Numbered from the stretch's first letter, positions 38,520 through 48,036 are shown. The stretch: 64,000 nt of DNA from UBA1724 sp963621575 (GCA_963621575.1 CAVFEH010000003.1:62001-126000); one strand, 5' to 3'. The notes: generated by a model from the letters alone, not told the origin. Program-made: numbers and translations.

Positions 38520-40037
38520 CTATTCCAGCTCCTTCCAGGGGAGTGGGAAGGGGGCGCCGTCCAGGGTCCAGAGCTCGGGACAGGTGTTCTCCAGCCAGTC
38601 GGTGGGGACCGCCTGGAGGTTTCCCAGGGAGGCGCTGTAGAATTCCTTTGCCAGGGCGTGGAGGACCTTCGCGGGAAGGACGGGGTCTTTCGGCGCCACG
38701 AAGAAGGCGGATCCCGCGTGTGAGAAGAGCCTCGCGGTCAATGCGCGACGATTCCAGGAGACCCAGGCGGGAAGCTCCAGGGGATTGGGTGCCAGGGTGA
38801 AGTAGTTTCCGTGCTGGCAGAGCCGGAAGGCGAGGGCGTTGATCTCCCGGCGGATTTGGTCCTCCGGTTCGCCGCCTTCGGGCATGGGTGCGGTCTGGGC
38901 GATGTGCACCAGGCCGGCGGCAAGATGCCCCACCAGGTCTTGCCCATAGAGCAGCAGGTCGCCCATGTTCTGGCGGAGCAACGAGTGGAAGCCCGTCAGG
39001 ATCTCCGCGTTGGTGACTCCCGCGTTCCGGAATGCCCAGGGCTCCTGGACGGCGCTTCCATAGTGGAGGATGTCCGTGGCCGGATTTCGGATTCCCAGCA
39101 TGTCGAAGCCCCAGTCACGGACCAGATGCATTTGCCTCTCCAGGTATTCCCGGGTTTCGGGGCAGGTGGGATCCAGGCTCCCGGGGAAGGCCTGCTGGCG
39201 GCACTCTGCGGTGAGGACGCCATCTCCGGGCGTCGCCAGAAGCCGTCGATTCAGTGCGGGGCGGATGCCGCGCTTCCGGAGGGCCTCCGACAGGGCGGGG
39301 AGCTCCTCCGCGTCGGAGGCGTCGGGAATTCGCCGGTGGTCCAGGAGCAGGAAGGGCCGGTTGGTGAGGCCATTGGCGGCCAGCGAAAGGGTGTCCGCCA
39401 ACGCCAGGATTTCCTCCCGTTCCAGGGGAGCTTCCGGCGTGGTGAAGCCGTAGACGGGGAGGTTTGGGAGGATGGGCTCCGGGGAGAGCAGCGCGCAGAA
39501 GCGCCGTGCAGTGGCCATGGGGGGGCGCTCGTAGCGGCAATGCAGGACTGTGGCCGCCTCCAGCACCCGGCCGTCCAGCGCCACGCCCCGGTTCCCGTTG
39601 CGCAAATCCAGGTCCAGGATGATGGCGCGGGGGGTGGTTCGCCAGACGGCAAAACCCGCGCAGGGGGTGGTGACGCCCAGGGCGGTGGTCTCCTCGCTTC
39701 CCCGCATGAGGACATACCAGGGGAATTTTCGGCAGGGATCCATGGTGCGCCACTGGAGGGGTTCGGTGGCGGCGCCCCATTGGTCGCCCAGGAAGCGCAG
39801 GTGCGGCACCACGGGGTGGTTCCATTGGAGGCGCAGGGAGACGAGGCGGCTCTTCTCCGCCATGAGCAGGATCTTGAGGGAGGAGTGGCCCTCATCGTCG
39901 TGGTGCACCTGCATCTCCAGCGCCATGTCGCGGTGGGAGAGCTGCGTGCCAATCCGGGTGAAGAGATGGCTTCCGCCCTCGTACTCCAGGCGGACTTGTC
40001 CGGGCAGGAGGGATTGTGGGAGAAACTGTGCGGTCAT
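38520..40037 (-). CDS. Unassigned protein, possible TIM-barrel glycosidase-like
   Basis: I do not recognise this 505-residue protein with certainty. The first 200 residues are beta-rich (YEGGSHLFTRIGTQLSHRD, ALDGRVLEAATVLHCRYERP). The second half alternates helices and strands, with LVRDWGFDMLGIRNPATDI and LLLDHRRIPDASDAEELP, reminiscent of GH36/GH27-type barrels in which a central beta-strand carries an Asp. Catalytic residues cannot be assigned. The start ATG 40037 overlaps the stop of the GT39-like gene upstream by ATGA, so the two are translationally coupled. There is no signal peptide. Alternative: a sugar-binding or lyase-like fold. Confidence 0.55.
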   Translation of the reverse strand: MTAQFLPQSLLPGQVRLEYEGGSHLFTRIGTQLSHRDMALEMQVHHDDEGHSSLKILLMAEKSRLVSLRLQWNHPVVPHLRFLGDQWGAATEPLQWRTMDPCRKFPWYVLMRGSEETTALGVTTPCAGFAVWRTTPRAIILDLDLRNGNRGVALDGRVLEAATVLHCRYERPPMATARRFCALLSPEPILPNLPVYGFTTPEAPLEREEILALADTLSLAANGLTNRPFLLLDHRRIPDASDAEELPALSEALRKRGIRPALNRRLLATPGDGVLTAECRQQAFPGSLDPTCPETREYLERQMHLVRDWGFDMLGIRNPATDILHYGSAVQEPWAFRNAGVTNAEILTGFHSLLRQNMGDLLLYGQDLVGHLAAGLVHIAQTAPMPEGGEPEDQIRREINALAFRLCQHGNYFTLAPNPLELPAWVSWNRRALTARLFSHAGSAFFVAPKDPVLPAKVLHALAKEFYSASLGNLQAVPTDWLENTCPELWTLDGAPFPLPWKELE

Positions 40038-41920
40038 GGCTCTTGGCGTTCGTGGGTGGCTAGCACCATTTCGGCGACGGCTTCGGCGTAGGGGAATTCC
40101 TGGCCCTGGAGGCGCGTGTTGCCGTACTGCCTCTGGACATCCAGGAAGAGGCGCGTCCGGGCGGGCAATTCCAGGGAGAGGACGCACTCCGGGGCGATGG
40201 GGGCGGGAAAGTCCAGGCGGAGCCACCAGGCATCCCGCTCCCGGATCCACTGCGCTTTTGCGACAAGCTCCTGGCCATTCCAGCGGATTGTCCGATCGGG
40301 CAGGGTCGCGCGGGTCTCCTGGAGGCTGGCGGGCAGCGCCCGCACCAGGATGCACACGGGGGAGGACTCGCCAGTCTGCCAGGTTTCGGGGGGGCGGAAG
40401 GTTTTTTCCAGGCGCAGGGGCGCGCCCAGGGGCTCCTCGTAGAGCGTGCTCCCGCCAAAGCCCAGGGGACCGTGGTCGTAGAGGACCCGCTCCGCGGGGA
40501 ACTCCAGCGCCAGACCATTCGGACGCAGGGTGCGGAAGACGGCGGGCATGCCGTAGGAGGCGTAGGTGTCGTGGGCAAAATTGACGAGATAGAAGGCCAC
40601 GAGGAAAAGGAAGCCCATGCGAACCAGTCCATGCTTGAGCGCCGGAGTGGCGGCCGCCAGGCGCCTCACCAGGAACCAGACGCGGATGGCGAAGCCCGCC
40701 GCCAGGACCGCCAGGATGGGCAGTGCCGCCACCCGGAAGCGCGCCAGCAGATAAAAGGCGCTGGTGGCCCCCCAGAAGGCCACCGCCATCCATGATACGC
40801 CCCATTGGGCACGGCGGCGCGGGCGCAGGGTCCGCAGGAGCTCCGCCAGCGCCAGAGATGCCAGGAAGGACCATGGGAGCAGCAACGGGCACTGCAGAAG
40901 CGCGCTCTCACGTCCGTCCACCTCCAGGGAGACATTGTTGGGAATCTCCACGTGGTCCCAGAAGAGCAGCAGCGCCCGGAATTTCAGTTCCAGGAAGGCC
41001 AGCGGCTCTTTCACCGCCCAGGAGAGGATCTGGCGGGGGACGCTGACTCCCTCCTCTGCTTCCTGGCGCGCCCACTCGTGGTATGTGCGGGGATACTCCA
41101 GGCCGCCAGCCGGGGCCTCCGGGGAATTCCCCAGGGAAAGCACCTTCCCCCCCGCCACCGAAGCGCCACAGGGCCTTCCCGTGGCGCGGCTGTTGTGGAT
41201 TGCGTAGGGCAGGATGGGCAGCAGGAAGGCGGCAAAGAGCGCCGCCAGCACCACTGGCAGCCTCCGGGGCTCACGGCGGCACCGCACGCACAGCGCCACC
41301 AAGATCCCCGGGAGCCAGAGCAGCGCATTGCCGCGGGTCAGCAATGCCCCCGCCACCGCAAAGCCCGCCAAGGCCCCGCGGCGCCAGGTCGCCTTCTCCA
41401 GAAGAAGAATCACTGCGTAGAGCGCCAGTGCGGTCCAGAAGCTGAAGAGGACCTCCAGCAACAGGAAGGGCGTGTAGAAGATGTGGTATCGGGCCAGCGC
41501 CAGGAAGAGTGCCGCCAGAATCCCCGCCCGGCGTCCGTAGAGCCGTGCCGCGGAGAGTCCCGCCAGGAGACAAGCGGTGGCGCCCAGGAGTGCCTGTAGG
41601 AACATGGCGCCCCATGGAGACTCGGGGGAGAGCAGGAGTGCGATGGGCAGCAGGACGGTGTAGTAGAGGGGCTGGTAGTCGAAGACCTCCGGCCATTTCC
41701 CGTGGAGGATCTCCGTCGCCAGGCGGCGGTAGGTGTCCATGTCCGTCACGTCCAGCGGATGGGCTACGGCGGGGGTGCCGGCGAGCTCTCCGCAGACCCA
41801 CAGCCGTAACGCCAGCGCCAGCAGCGCCACCAGGAGCAGCCCCGTCAGAAGACGCCGGCGCACGCCCCCAGGGCGCACCGCGGCGGCTTCCGTTTTCCGT
41901 TCGGCCATGTTCTTGCCCAT
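40034..41920 (-). CDS. GT39/ArnT-like membrane glycosyltransferase
   Basis: A 628-residue inner-membrane protein with about 11-12 helices and a soluble C-terminal region. The first periplasmic loop after helix 1 contains DVTDMDTYRRLATEIL, matching the acidic catalytic loop of GT-C enzymes that use polyprenyl-phosphate sugars. YYTVLLPIALLL, TRGNALLWLPGILV and AIHNSRATGRP follow. The 200-residue C-terminal domain is probably periplasmic and beta-rich. Such enzymes glycosylate lipids or proteins. Its start lies one base past the kinase stop and its stop overlaps the next start, so three genes are coupled. Confidence 0.8.
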   Translation of the reverse strand: MGKNMAERKTEAAAVRPGGVRRRLLTGLLLVALLALALRLWVCGELAGTPAVAHPLDVTDMDTYRRLATEILHGKWPEVFDYQPLYYTVLLPIALLLSPESPWGAMFLQALLGATACLLAGLSAARLYGRRAGILAALFLALARYHIFYTPFLLLEVLFSFWTALALYAVILLLEKATWRRGALAGFAVAGALLTRGNALLWLPGILVALCVRCRREPRRLPVVLAALFAAFLLPILPYAIHNSRATGRPCGASVAGGKVLSLGNSPEAPAGGLEYPRTYHEWARQEAEEGVSVPRQILSWAVKEPLAFLELKFRALLLFWDHVEIPNNVSLEVDGRESALLQCPLLLPWSFLASLALAELLRTLRPRRRAQWGVSWMAVAFWGATSAFYLLARFRVAALPILAVLAAGFAIRVWFLVRRLAAATPALKHGLVRMGFLFLVAFYLVNFAHDTYASYGMPAVFRTLRPNGLALEFPAERVLYDHGPLGFGGSTLYEEPLGAPLRLEKTFRPPETWQTGESSPVCILVRALPASLQETRATLPDRTIRWNGQELVAKAQWIRERDAWWLRLDFPAPIAPECVLSLELPARTRLFLDVQRQYGNTRLQGQEFPYAEAVAEMVLATHERQEP

Positions 41921-41921
41921 G

Positions 41922-44699
41922 CTAGTCGATTCCCAGGAGGGGCGTGTCGGTTGCGGCGGCCATGGCCGACTGCCAGATGTGCTCCAGCATGCGGTCGCGG
42001 GAAACCTTCGTGATCAGGTAGAGGTTCACCGGATCCATGGCGGCATAGTGGTAGGTCACTTCATAGCCATTTTCCACGAAGTCCTTCCGGTTGAAATAAT
42101 TGTCCCTGCCTGACTGGAAGATGTCCTGGAAGATGATGTCGATGGGCGGCGGGATGTGCTCCTGGGGATCCTTGAGGATGCTGTCGTCCCGCGTGAGCTT
42201 GCTGAAGACCTTGTGGTAGATCTTCTCGCCGTTGCGTCCCAAGACAAACTGCTCCAGCATGTAGTCTGTCGGATTGTCGTTCTGCAGCAGCGTCTCGAAG
42301 GCCGAGACGCGCATCTTCATGGCCACCGTGCCCAGGAATTTCCGCTCGTTGTCCAGGATGGGCAGCGTGCAGTCCAGCACCAGGACCCCCGTGGACTCGT
42401 CTTTGTAGGGGAGGGACCACAGGGGCTGGAAGTGGCTGAAGCCGCCCTCCTTCCAGGCATCCTGGAAGCTTCCGTGGATGTGGTTGACGCGGTCGCTCAG
42501 GCGCCGGGCGTGTCCGGGATAGCAGAACTGCAACCCGGAGTCGGCGATGCGCAGGGAGACCTGCAGAATGGGGGTTCCGGTCTCGGCGTAGTCCTTCTTC
42601 AGTTCACCGAGGCCTTCGCGGTCGTGAGTCACAGCATGTTTGTTTCCGGAGCAGAGGACCAGTTCCGACATCAATGGGGTCAGCGCCGCCAGGCGCCACG
42701 CCTGGGCCCTCGCTTTCTCCCCCGGGGTCTCGGGGGGCGCCAGGTAGGTGCAGAAGTCCAGGCCGATCTTCCGGTCCAGATTGGGGGAGAAGACCGCCTT
42801 CTCTTCCGGGAAATCGTCCATGCTGTAGACTTCCAGACTGTTGGCGGGAGGGGTCCGGGGGGCGTCACCCTTCAGCAGCAGCGCCGCCTGCACGCCCAGC
42901 TCGTTCATCCGGTTGGCGTAGCTCCGCAACTGGTCCGAGAGCTGCAGCGCCTCCCGGCAGTTTTCGCTGGTGATGGCGGCGTGGGTCTCTTGGATGGACC
43001 GCTGGTTGATTTCCTGGTCCAGGCGGTGCTGGATGTTCGCCGAACGCAGGATGGACTCCTCGGCCGTGCGCTCGCGCTTCTGCAGAGAACGCATGGAGAC
43101 CAGCAGCGCGCTCGCCCAGCCGATGAGGGCCAGCGCCACCAGGATGCCCATGTGGTGCCGGATGTAGCGTCCCAGGAAACGGGGGTAGCTGTCGGGCAGC
43201 GCGTCGGTCTCGTCGTCGTTGAGGTAGCGCATCAGATCCTGGCTGAATTCGTTCACGGTCTGGTAACGGTCCACGGGGTCGTAGGCGCTGGCCTTCTCCA
43301 CGATGGCTTCCAGGTCCTTGCGGATGCGGAAGCCGTAGCGGTGCTGCACGGGCTCCCGGTCGTTGGTGCGCACCTGCCGGACGATCTCCTTGACGGAATT
43401 GCCGTTGTAGGCGGGGCGCAGGGTGATGATTTCGTAGAGGATGAGCCCCAGGGCGAAGATGTCGGCGCGTTCGTCGCGGGGGACGCCGGCGTAGGCCTCC
43501 GGGGGGATGAAGCGCGGGGTGCCGTCCAGCTTGATTTTTCCGCTGGGCGTGGTGTTTCGCCCCTCCTCGGATTGGATGACGCGGGCCAGGCCCCAGTCCA
43601 TGACATAGACCTCGCCGTGGTGGCCCAGCATGATGTTGTCGGGCTTCAGGTCGCAGTGGATGATGTGCCGGCTGTGCGCGTAGCTGACCGCCTCGCAGAC
43701 TTTCAGGAAGTTGTTGATGTCGTTCTGAATGCGGGCGGAGAAGTTCTGCTGGGTGCTGCCCTTCTTGAGAAAATCCGCCTCCACCTGGTTCAGGTGTTCA
43801 TGGAGGGTCTTCCCCTGGAGCAGTTTCATGCTCAGGTGCAGGCCGTTCTCGTCGTCCCGCATCAGGGAGTGGATGGGAATGATGGAGGGGTGGTCCAGCT
43901 GGGCCGTGATCAGCGCCTCCTGGATGAATTTCTCGCGGACGGCCTCACGGTCCAAAAGCTCACGGCGCAGGGACTTGATCGCCACCGTGCGCCGAAGCAT
44001 TTTGTCTTTCGCCTTGGAGATGATGCCCTGGCCGCCCTTCGCTATCTTGCACAGCAGGTCGAACTTGTCCTCGACGTGGGGCAGGTCCTCGGGATATTGG
44101 GGGGAGAGGGTGAGTTCGGGGGGATCGGTGGAGACCTCCTTGGCTTTCAGGGAGATCTCTTTGTCGGTGGTGGAGTCTTCGTTGCCCGACAGGCTGTTTC
44201 GCGCGAAGAGGATGACGGTGTGCAGACGGTGCTGCAGGGAGTTCCGCTCCAGGGGAATCCGCGTCTTGTCCAAGACTTCCGGCGCGCCATCCAGCGTGAT
44301 GCGGCGGGTGTCGTTGGGATCCAGCGCGCGCTCGGCCTTCCGACGCTCCAATTCCTCCAATTGCGACGGGGTCAGCAGGGAAGTGACATCCTGTGCATGG
44401 GGGGAGACATTCCGGCGGCCGTCGGAATCGGGGAGGTCCTCCGGATGAACGGTGCGCTTGGCGCCTTGCCCCCGGGCGGCGGCGGGCGCGCCGTCGATGC
44501 CGGCGGGCATGGTCGCGGTGGCGTTGACGTCGTCGGCCGTGGTGGAGGTGCCGCGCCCATTCGGGAAGTCGACCTGTGTGGTGATGGTCCCGCTTGCGGA
44601 GATGGCGCGGCATGTCTTTGGGACTGTGCGTTTCGCCCTCTTTTTGTTTTCGTCACCGTCGTTCGGCACGTTGAAATGTTCGGTCTTTTCCTGCGCCAT
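41922..44699 (-). CDS. Transmembrane Ser/Thr protein kinase with extracytoplasmic sensor region
   Basis: A 925-residue protein. Residues 1-205 are polar and probably disordered. The kinase domain (about 213-495) has a Gly-rich loop IAKGGQGIISKA (219-230), Lys242, Glu261, catalytic loop HCDLKPDN (348-355, so HRD is HCD) and DWG at 368-370 in place of DFG, then GTPRFIPPEAY. A single helix at about 517-535 is followed by 390 residues outside, which include Cache/sCache-like stretches near FPEEKAVFSPNLDRK and ILQVSLRIADSGLQF. It therefore probably senses an extracellular signal. The HCD form suggests activity without activation-loop phosphorylation. It is one base from the GT39-like gene. Confidence 0.9.
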   Translation of the reverse strand: MAQEKTEHFNVPNDGDENKKRAKRTVPKTCRAISASGTITTQVDFPNGRGTSTTADDVNATATMPAGIDGAPAAARGQGAKRTVHPEDLPDSDGRRNVSPHAQDVTSLLTPSQLEELERRKAERALDPNDTRRITLDGAPEVLDKTRIPLERNSLQHRLHTVILFARNSLSGNEDSTTDKEISLKAKEVSTDPPELTLSPQYPEDLPHVEDKFDLLCKIAKGGQGIISKAKDKMLRRTVAIKSLRRELLDREAVREKFIQEALITAQLDHPSIIPIHSLMRDDENGLHLSMKLLQGKTLHEHLNQVEADFLKKGSTQQNFSARIQNDINNFLKVCEAVSYAHSRHIIHCDLKPDNIMLGHHGEVYVMDWGLARVIQSEEGRNTTPSGKIKLDGTPRFIPPEAYAGVPRDERADIFALGLILYEIITLRPAYNGNSVKEIVRQVRTNDREPVQHRYGFRIRKDLEAIVEKASAYDPVDRYQTVNEFSQDLMRYLNDDETDALPDSYPRFLGRYIRHHMGILVALALIGWASALLVSMRSLQKRERTAEESILRSANIQHRLDQEINQRSIQETHAAITSENCREALQLSDQLRSYANRMNELGVQAALLLKGDAPRTPPANSLEVYSMDDFPEEKAVFSPNLDRKIGLDFCTYLAPPETPGEKARAQAWRLAALTPLMSELVLCSGNKHAVTHDREGLGELKKDYAETGTPILQVSLRIADSGLQFCYPGHARRLSDRVNHIHGSFQDAWKEGGFSHFQPLWSLPYKDESTGVLVLDCTLPILDNERKFLGTVAMKMRVSAFETLLQNDNPTDYMLEQFVLGRNGEKIYHKVFSKLTRDDSILKDPQEHIPPPIDIIFQDIFQSGRDNYFNRKDFVENGYEVTYHYAAMDPVNLYLITKVSRDRMLEHIWQSAMAAATDTPLLGID

Positions 44700-44768
44700 G
44701 TGGGAGTTGTTCGCGAAAGGATGTCCGAGGATCCGGATTCCGCGTGTAGAAGGAGGGGGCGTTGGGGG

Positions 44769-46001
44769 TTATCCGCGCAAGAGGACTGCGGTCTCGAAGT
44801 GTGCGGTGCGGGGGAACATGTCGAAGAGACCGATCTTCTGGATTTGGTAGGTGCCGTCCTGCAAGAGGGCCTTCAGATCCCGGGAGAGTGTGGACGGGTT
44901 GCAGGAGACATAGAGGATCCAGGCGGGGCGGCATTCGGCGAGGCACTGCAACACCCTGGCCTGGCATCCGGTGCGGGGCGGATCCAGGACCACAAGGGTT
45001 TCGGCAGGATTGTACTTCGGCAGACGCCTGGGGAGCGCCTTTTCCGTGGCCTCGGTGAGAATCTGACAGCCCTTCATGAGCTGCTGGAGGTTGTACTGCG
45101 CGGCCTCGGTGGCGGCGGCGTCATTCTCCATGAGGAGGCGCTCTTTGTAGGGGCGGCTCAGTGCGCAGGAGAAGGTCCCTGCGCCGCAGTAGGCGTCCAC
45201 GAGGGTCTCGGCGGGCAGATCCTTCACCCAGCCATCCACGGCCTCCAGAAGGGCGGAGGCCATTTTCGGGTTCACCTGCCAGAAGGAGCCGGCGGGAACC
45301 CGGAAGGGCACTCCGGCCAGCTCTTCCTTGAACCAGCCCAGGCGCTTCGGCGCAAAACCAAAGTAGAATTTGGTCTCTCCCTGGGTGTCGATGCGAAGGG
45401 TAAGGGGGGCTGGCTGCTGTGGTTTCTTTTTCCGGGCGTTCTCTTTTCCCCAGTCGCTCTTCAGGGCTGCGGGGATGGCTTTGTTCAGGCGGGGATCCGC
45501 CAGGCGGCAGCCGTTGATGCGCAGGAAGGTCTGGTTGTCCAAGGCGTAGTAGCCGTAGTCCACCTGCGGGGGCGTGCCTTGTTCCCCGGGAAGCCGCTTT
45601 GCCTCGAGGCGCAATTTATTGCGGTATCCGTAAGTTTCCTGTGCGGGCACGGCGCAATCCAGCTCGGGCGCCTGGGCAAGTCCGCCAATTCTCTGGAGGA
45701 GATCCCGCAGCTGTTTCTGCTTTGCCTGGAATTCGGCCTGGTAGTCCAGATGCTGATATTGGCAGCCGCCGCATTTCCCGTAATGGGGGCAGGCGGGCTC
45801 GGTGCGGCTTGGGGAGGGACGCAGGATTTCTTGGATGCGCCCGCGGGCGAAGTTCCGGTGGATTCCTGTGATTTCCACCACCAGTTGGTCGCCTATCGCG
45901 GCGAAGGGGACGAAGACCACGCAGCCCTCCGTGCGCCCCACGCCGTCTCCGCCGAAGGCCAGATCCTGGATGTCTAAAGTGATGCGAGAACCGATTTCCA
46001 T
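44769..46001 (-). CDS. 23S rRNA/tRNA uracil-5 methyltransferase (TrmA/RlmD family)
   Basis: A 410-residue cytoplasmic SAM-dependent methyltransferase. An N-terminal TRAM-like RNA-binding segment (ITLDIQDLAFGGDGVGR) leads to an Fe-S cluster motif with ACPHYGKCGGCQYQHL. The catalytic domain shows FWQVNPKMA, VDAYCGAGTFS, LDPPRTGC and SCNPSTLSRDL, where the Cys of SCNPSTL is the nucleophile. It forms 5-methyluridine in 23S rRNA or tRNA; RlmD and RlmC/TrmA cannot be separated by eye. ATG 46001 begins just before the TRAM motif. It lies between an SDR-like gene and the kinase. Confidence 0.92.
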   Translation of the reverse strand: MEIGSRITLDIQDLAFGGDGVGRTEGCVVFVPFAAIGDQLVVEITGIHRNFARGRIQEILRPSPSRTEPACPHYGKCGGCQYQHLDYQAEFQAKQKQLRDLLQRIGGLAQAPELDCAVPAQETYGYRNKLRLEAKRLPGEQGTPPQVDYGYYALDNQTFLRINGCRLADPRLNKAIPAALKSDWGKENARKKKPQQPAPLTLRIDTQGETKFYFGFAPKRLGWFKEELAGVPFRVPAGSFWQVNPKMASALLEAVDGWVKDLPAETLVDAYCGAGTFSCALSRPYKERLLMENDAAATEAAQYNLQQLMKGCQILTEATEKALPRRLPKYNPAETLVVLDPPRTGCQARVLQCLAECRPAWILYVSCNPSTLSRDLKALLQDGTYQIQKIGLFDMFPRTAHFETAVLLRG

Positions 46002-46050
46002 GAGAGTGGTTTTCCCTTGCGGGAGAAACAGGGTTTCGAAAGGGGCGGTG

Positions 46051-47118
46051 TCAGGGACGCCCGGTCCCCTGTGGCAGGTGTCTGGCCAGGGATTCCCCGG
46101 GGGAGATTCGGGGGGCCGGGAGGCCCAGGAGCCGGGGCGGAATGGGGTAGATCCGGTGGCAGAGGTGCGCGCCGTATTCAGGGTGCTTCCGGAGGAGCTC
46201 CGACACGGAGATTTCCGGGAATTCCGCCTCCAGGGAGAGATGGACGGCCGCCAGCAGGCAGAGCCGGCGGTATTCCAGGCGCACGGGCCCCGCCACATCC
46301 AGGGCTACACCGTGGGAGGCCGCACAAGCGGGCAGCGCCAGCAACAATGGCAACAGGTCCTCCAGCGACAGCGGCTGCAGCAACCAGCGCCCGCCCCCAA
46401 CCAGAGGGAACGAGACGCTTTTGGCATCGGCCTCCGGAAGCCCCGCGAATGGCGGGAATTCTCCCAGTGGATGCTTTGGGGAGAGAAGGAGGGTGGGGCG
46501 CAGGATGGTCCAGGGGGCATTCTCCTGCCCGCGGGAGGCATCCAGCAGGAAGACATCCTCTGCCTGGCGCAGGAGCCCCGCGTCACCGGGGGCGTCGGCG
46601 GCGAAGCGCGCTTCGTCCTGGTCCTGGAGCAACGGGAAATCCCGCTTTTCGGGATCGTAGACGAGGTCGCTGGAGAGAAATGCCAGGTGGCTGTCCAGGA
46701 GGCCGGCCAGCTCCAAGTCCTGCCTGGCGTGTTCGGGGGAGGCCTTGTCGCAGTCCACCGCCAAAGCGAAGGACTCCTTCTTGAGGCGCTCCGCAAGGGC
46801 GGAAGCCCAGTCTTCGCGGGTGCGGTCCAAGACCACGGAACGGACGCCCGGGGGCAGTGGCCGGAGGGAGGAGAGCGCCATGACGACGCCCCGTCCGCAT
46901 TCCAGTGCGAGAGCCGCCAGTTCGTCTGCGAGGCCGGGCGCGGCGCCCCCCAGGAAGAGCAACGGCGCGCCGGCGGGTGTGCCGGGGAAGGCTTCGCTGG
47001 CGGGAAGTGTGCGGGGGTCCAGGACGACGCCAGCGGCGGGGGAGCCCCCCGGCACCTTGGGCACGGTGCATTCCCGGGAGGAGTCTAGGCGTCTGTCCTG
47101 GATCGGCGATAGGCTCAT
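46051..47118 (-). CDS. Atypical NAD-epimerase-like SDR protein
   Basis: A 355-residue protein of the extended-SDR fold. A degenerate Rossmann start reads LLFLGGAAPGLADELA, followed by VVLDRTREDWASAL, FLSSDLVYDPEKRDFPL and WTILRPTLLL. The YxxxK pair of active SDRs was not located with confidence, so it could be a non-catalytic or RNA-binding CSP41-like member. The first 40 residues may be extra N-terminal sequence; ATG 47118 is used because it overlaps the panC stop by ATGA. It is co-transcribed with panB and panC but has no obvious role in pantothenate synthesis. Confidence 0.6.
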   Translation of the reverse strand: MSLSPIQDRRLDSSRECTVPKVPGGSPAAGVVLDPRTLPASEAFPGTPAGAPLLFLGGAAPGLADELAALALECGRGVVMALSSLRPLPPGVRSVVLDRTREDWASALAERLKKESFALAVDCDKASPEHARQDLELAGLLDSHLAFLSSDLVYDPEKRDFPLLQDQDEARFAADAPGDAGLLRQAEDVFLLDASRGQENAPWTILRPTLLLSPKHPLGEFPPFAGLPEADAKSVSFPLVGGGRWLLQPLSLEDLLPLLLALPACAASHGVALDVAGPVRLEYRRLCLLAAVHLSLEAEFPEISVSELLRKHPEYGAHLCHRIYPIPPRLLGLPAPRISPGESLARHLPQGTGRP

Positions 47119-47978
47119 TTTTCCGCGGCGGCGGGGTCGTCCAGGAAAAGGTTGTCAATGAGGCGGGTTTTCCCGATGTACGCCGCGATGGCCAGCAGGG
47201 TGTGTCCCTTGGCTGTCTTGGCGGGGCGCAGGGTGCTCCGGTCCATCAGGTCCACGTAGTCGATGGGATCCGCGCCGGCGTGTTTTAGTTCGTTGCGCAC
47301 CATGGATTTCAGGATCTCCGGGTCCCGCTGGCCGGCCTCGAAGGCGGCCTTTGCCAAGAAGAGTCCCCGGGAGAGGGAAAGCGCGCGGACGCGTTCGTCC
47401 GCGGAGAGATACTTGTTGCGGGAGGAGCGGGCCAGTCCATCGGCCTCCCGGACGAGTGGCGCAGGTAGGATTCGGATGGGCACATTCAGATCCCGGACCA
47501 TCCGCTGGATGACCAGCAGCTGCTGGGCGTCTTTTTGTCCGAAGACCGCCACGTCCGCCAGGGTGATGTGGAAGAGTTTCAGGCAGACGGTGCACACGCC
47601 CCGGAAGTGGATGGGGCGGAAGGCGCCGCAGAGGGTCTGGGAGAGGCTCTCTTCCTGAACCCAGCAGGAGAAGCCGGGGGCGTACATCCCTGCGGGTTCC
47701 GGATGGAAGATGGCGTCCACGCCCTCCTTCCCGCAGAGTCCGGCGTCCCGCTGGAAGTCCCGGGGATACTTGTCAAGGTCCTCTGTGGGCCCGAACTGCG
47801 TGGGGTTGACGAAGATGCTGACCACCACCCGGTCGCCATTCTGGCGGGCCAGGCGGATGAGGGAGAGATGGCCCTCGTGGAGGTATCCCATGGTGGGCAC
47901 CAGGGCGATGGTCTGGCCCGCCTTCTTCCAGGCGGCGCACTGCTCCTGCAGCAGGGCGGGGGAATCAAAGATCTCCAT
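47115..47978 (-). CDS. panC: Pantothenate synthetase
   Basis: A 287-residue cytoplasmic enzyme that joins pantoate and beta-alanine with ATP. Motifs: PTMGYLHEGHLSLI with the HxGH adenylation signature, VVSIFVNPTQFGPTEDLDKY, FRGVCTVCLKLFHI, GQKDAQQLLVIQRMV, and LARSSRNKYLSADERVRAL. Length and spacing match the family. It follows panB by 58 bp and its stop codon overlaps the next gene (ATGA). No panD or panE is present in the window, so beta-alanine and pantoate reduction must be supplied elsewhere. Confidence 0.97.
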   Translation of the reverse strand: MEIFDSPALLQEQCAAWKKAGQTIALVPTMGYLHEGHLSLIRLARQNGDRVVVSIFVNPTQFGPTEDLDKYPRDFQRDAGLCGKEGVDAIFHPEPAGMYAPGFSCWVQEESLSQTLCGAFRPIHFRGVCTVCLKLFHITLADVAVFGQKDAQQLLVIQRMVRDLNVPIRILPAPLVREADGLARSSRNKYLSADERVRALSLSRGLFLAKAAFEAGQRDPEILKSMVRNELKHAGADPIDYVDLMDRSTLRPAKTAKGHTLLAIAAYIGKTRLIDNLFLDDPAAAEK

Positions 47979-48036
47979 GATGAAATTCTACAGAGGCTTG
48001 GGAACGGGGAAAGACAAAAAAAGGAAGGGCGTGGTT

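Noticed and set aside
32310..38800. Very long plus-strand open frames opposite the GH2, psd and GH106-like genes
   Set aside because: They mirror real minus-strand genes; long antisense frames are expected when the third codon position is GC-rich, and the translations show no domains.
42156..45977. A plus-strand open frame of over 1200 codons opposite the kinase and methyltransferase genes
   Set aside because: Same cause: it is antisense to two well-supported genes and has low-complexity Val/Leu/Gly/Asp sequence.
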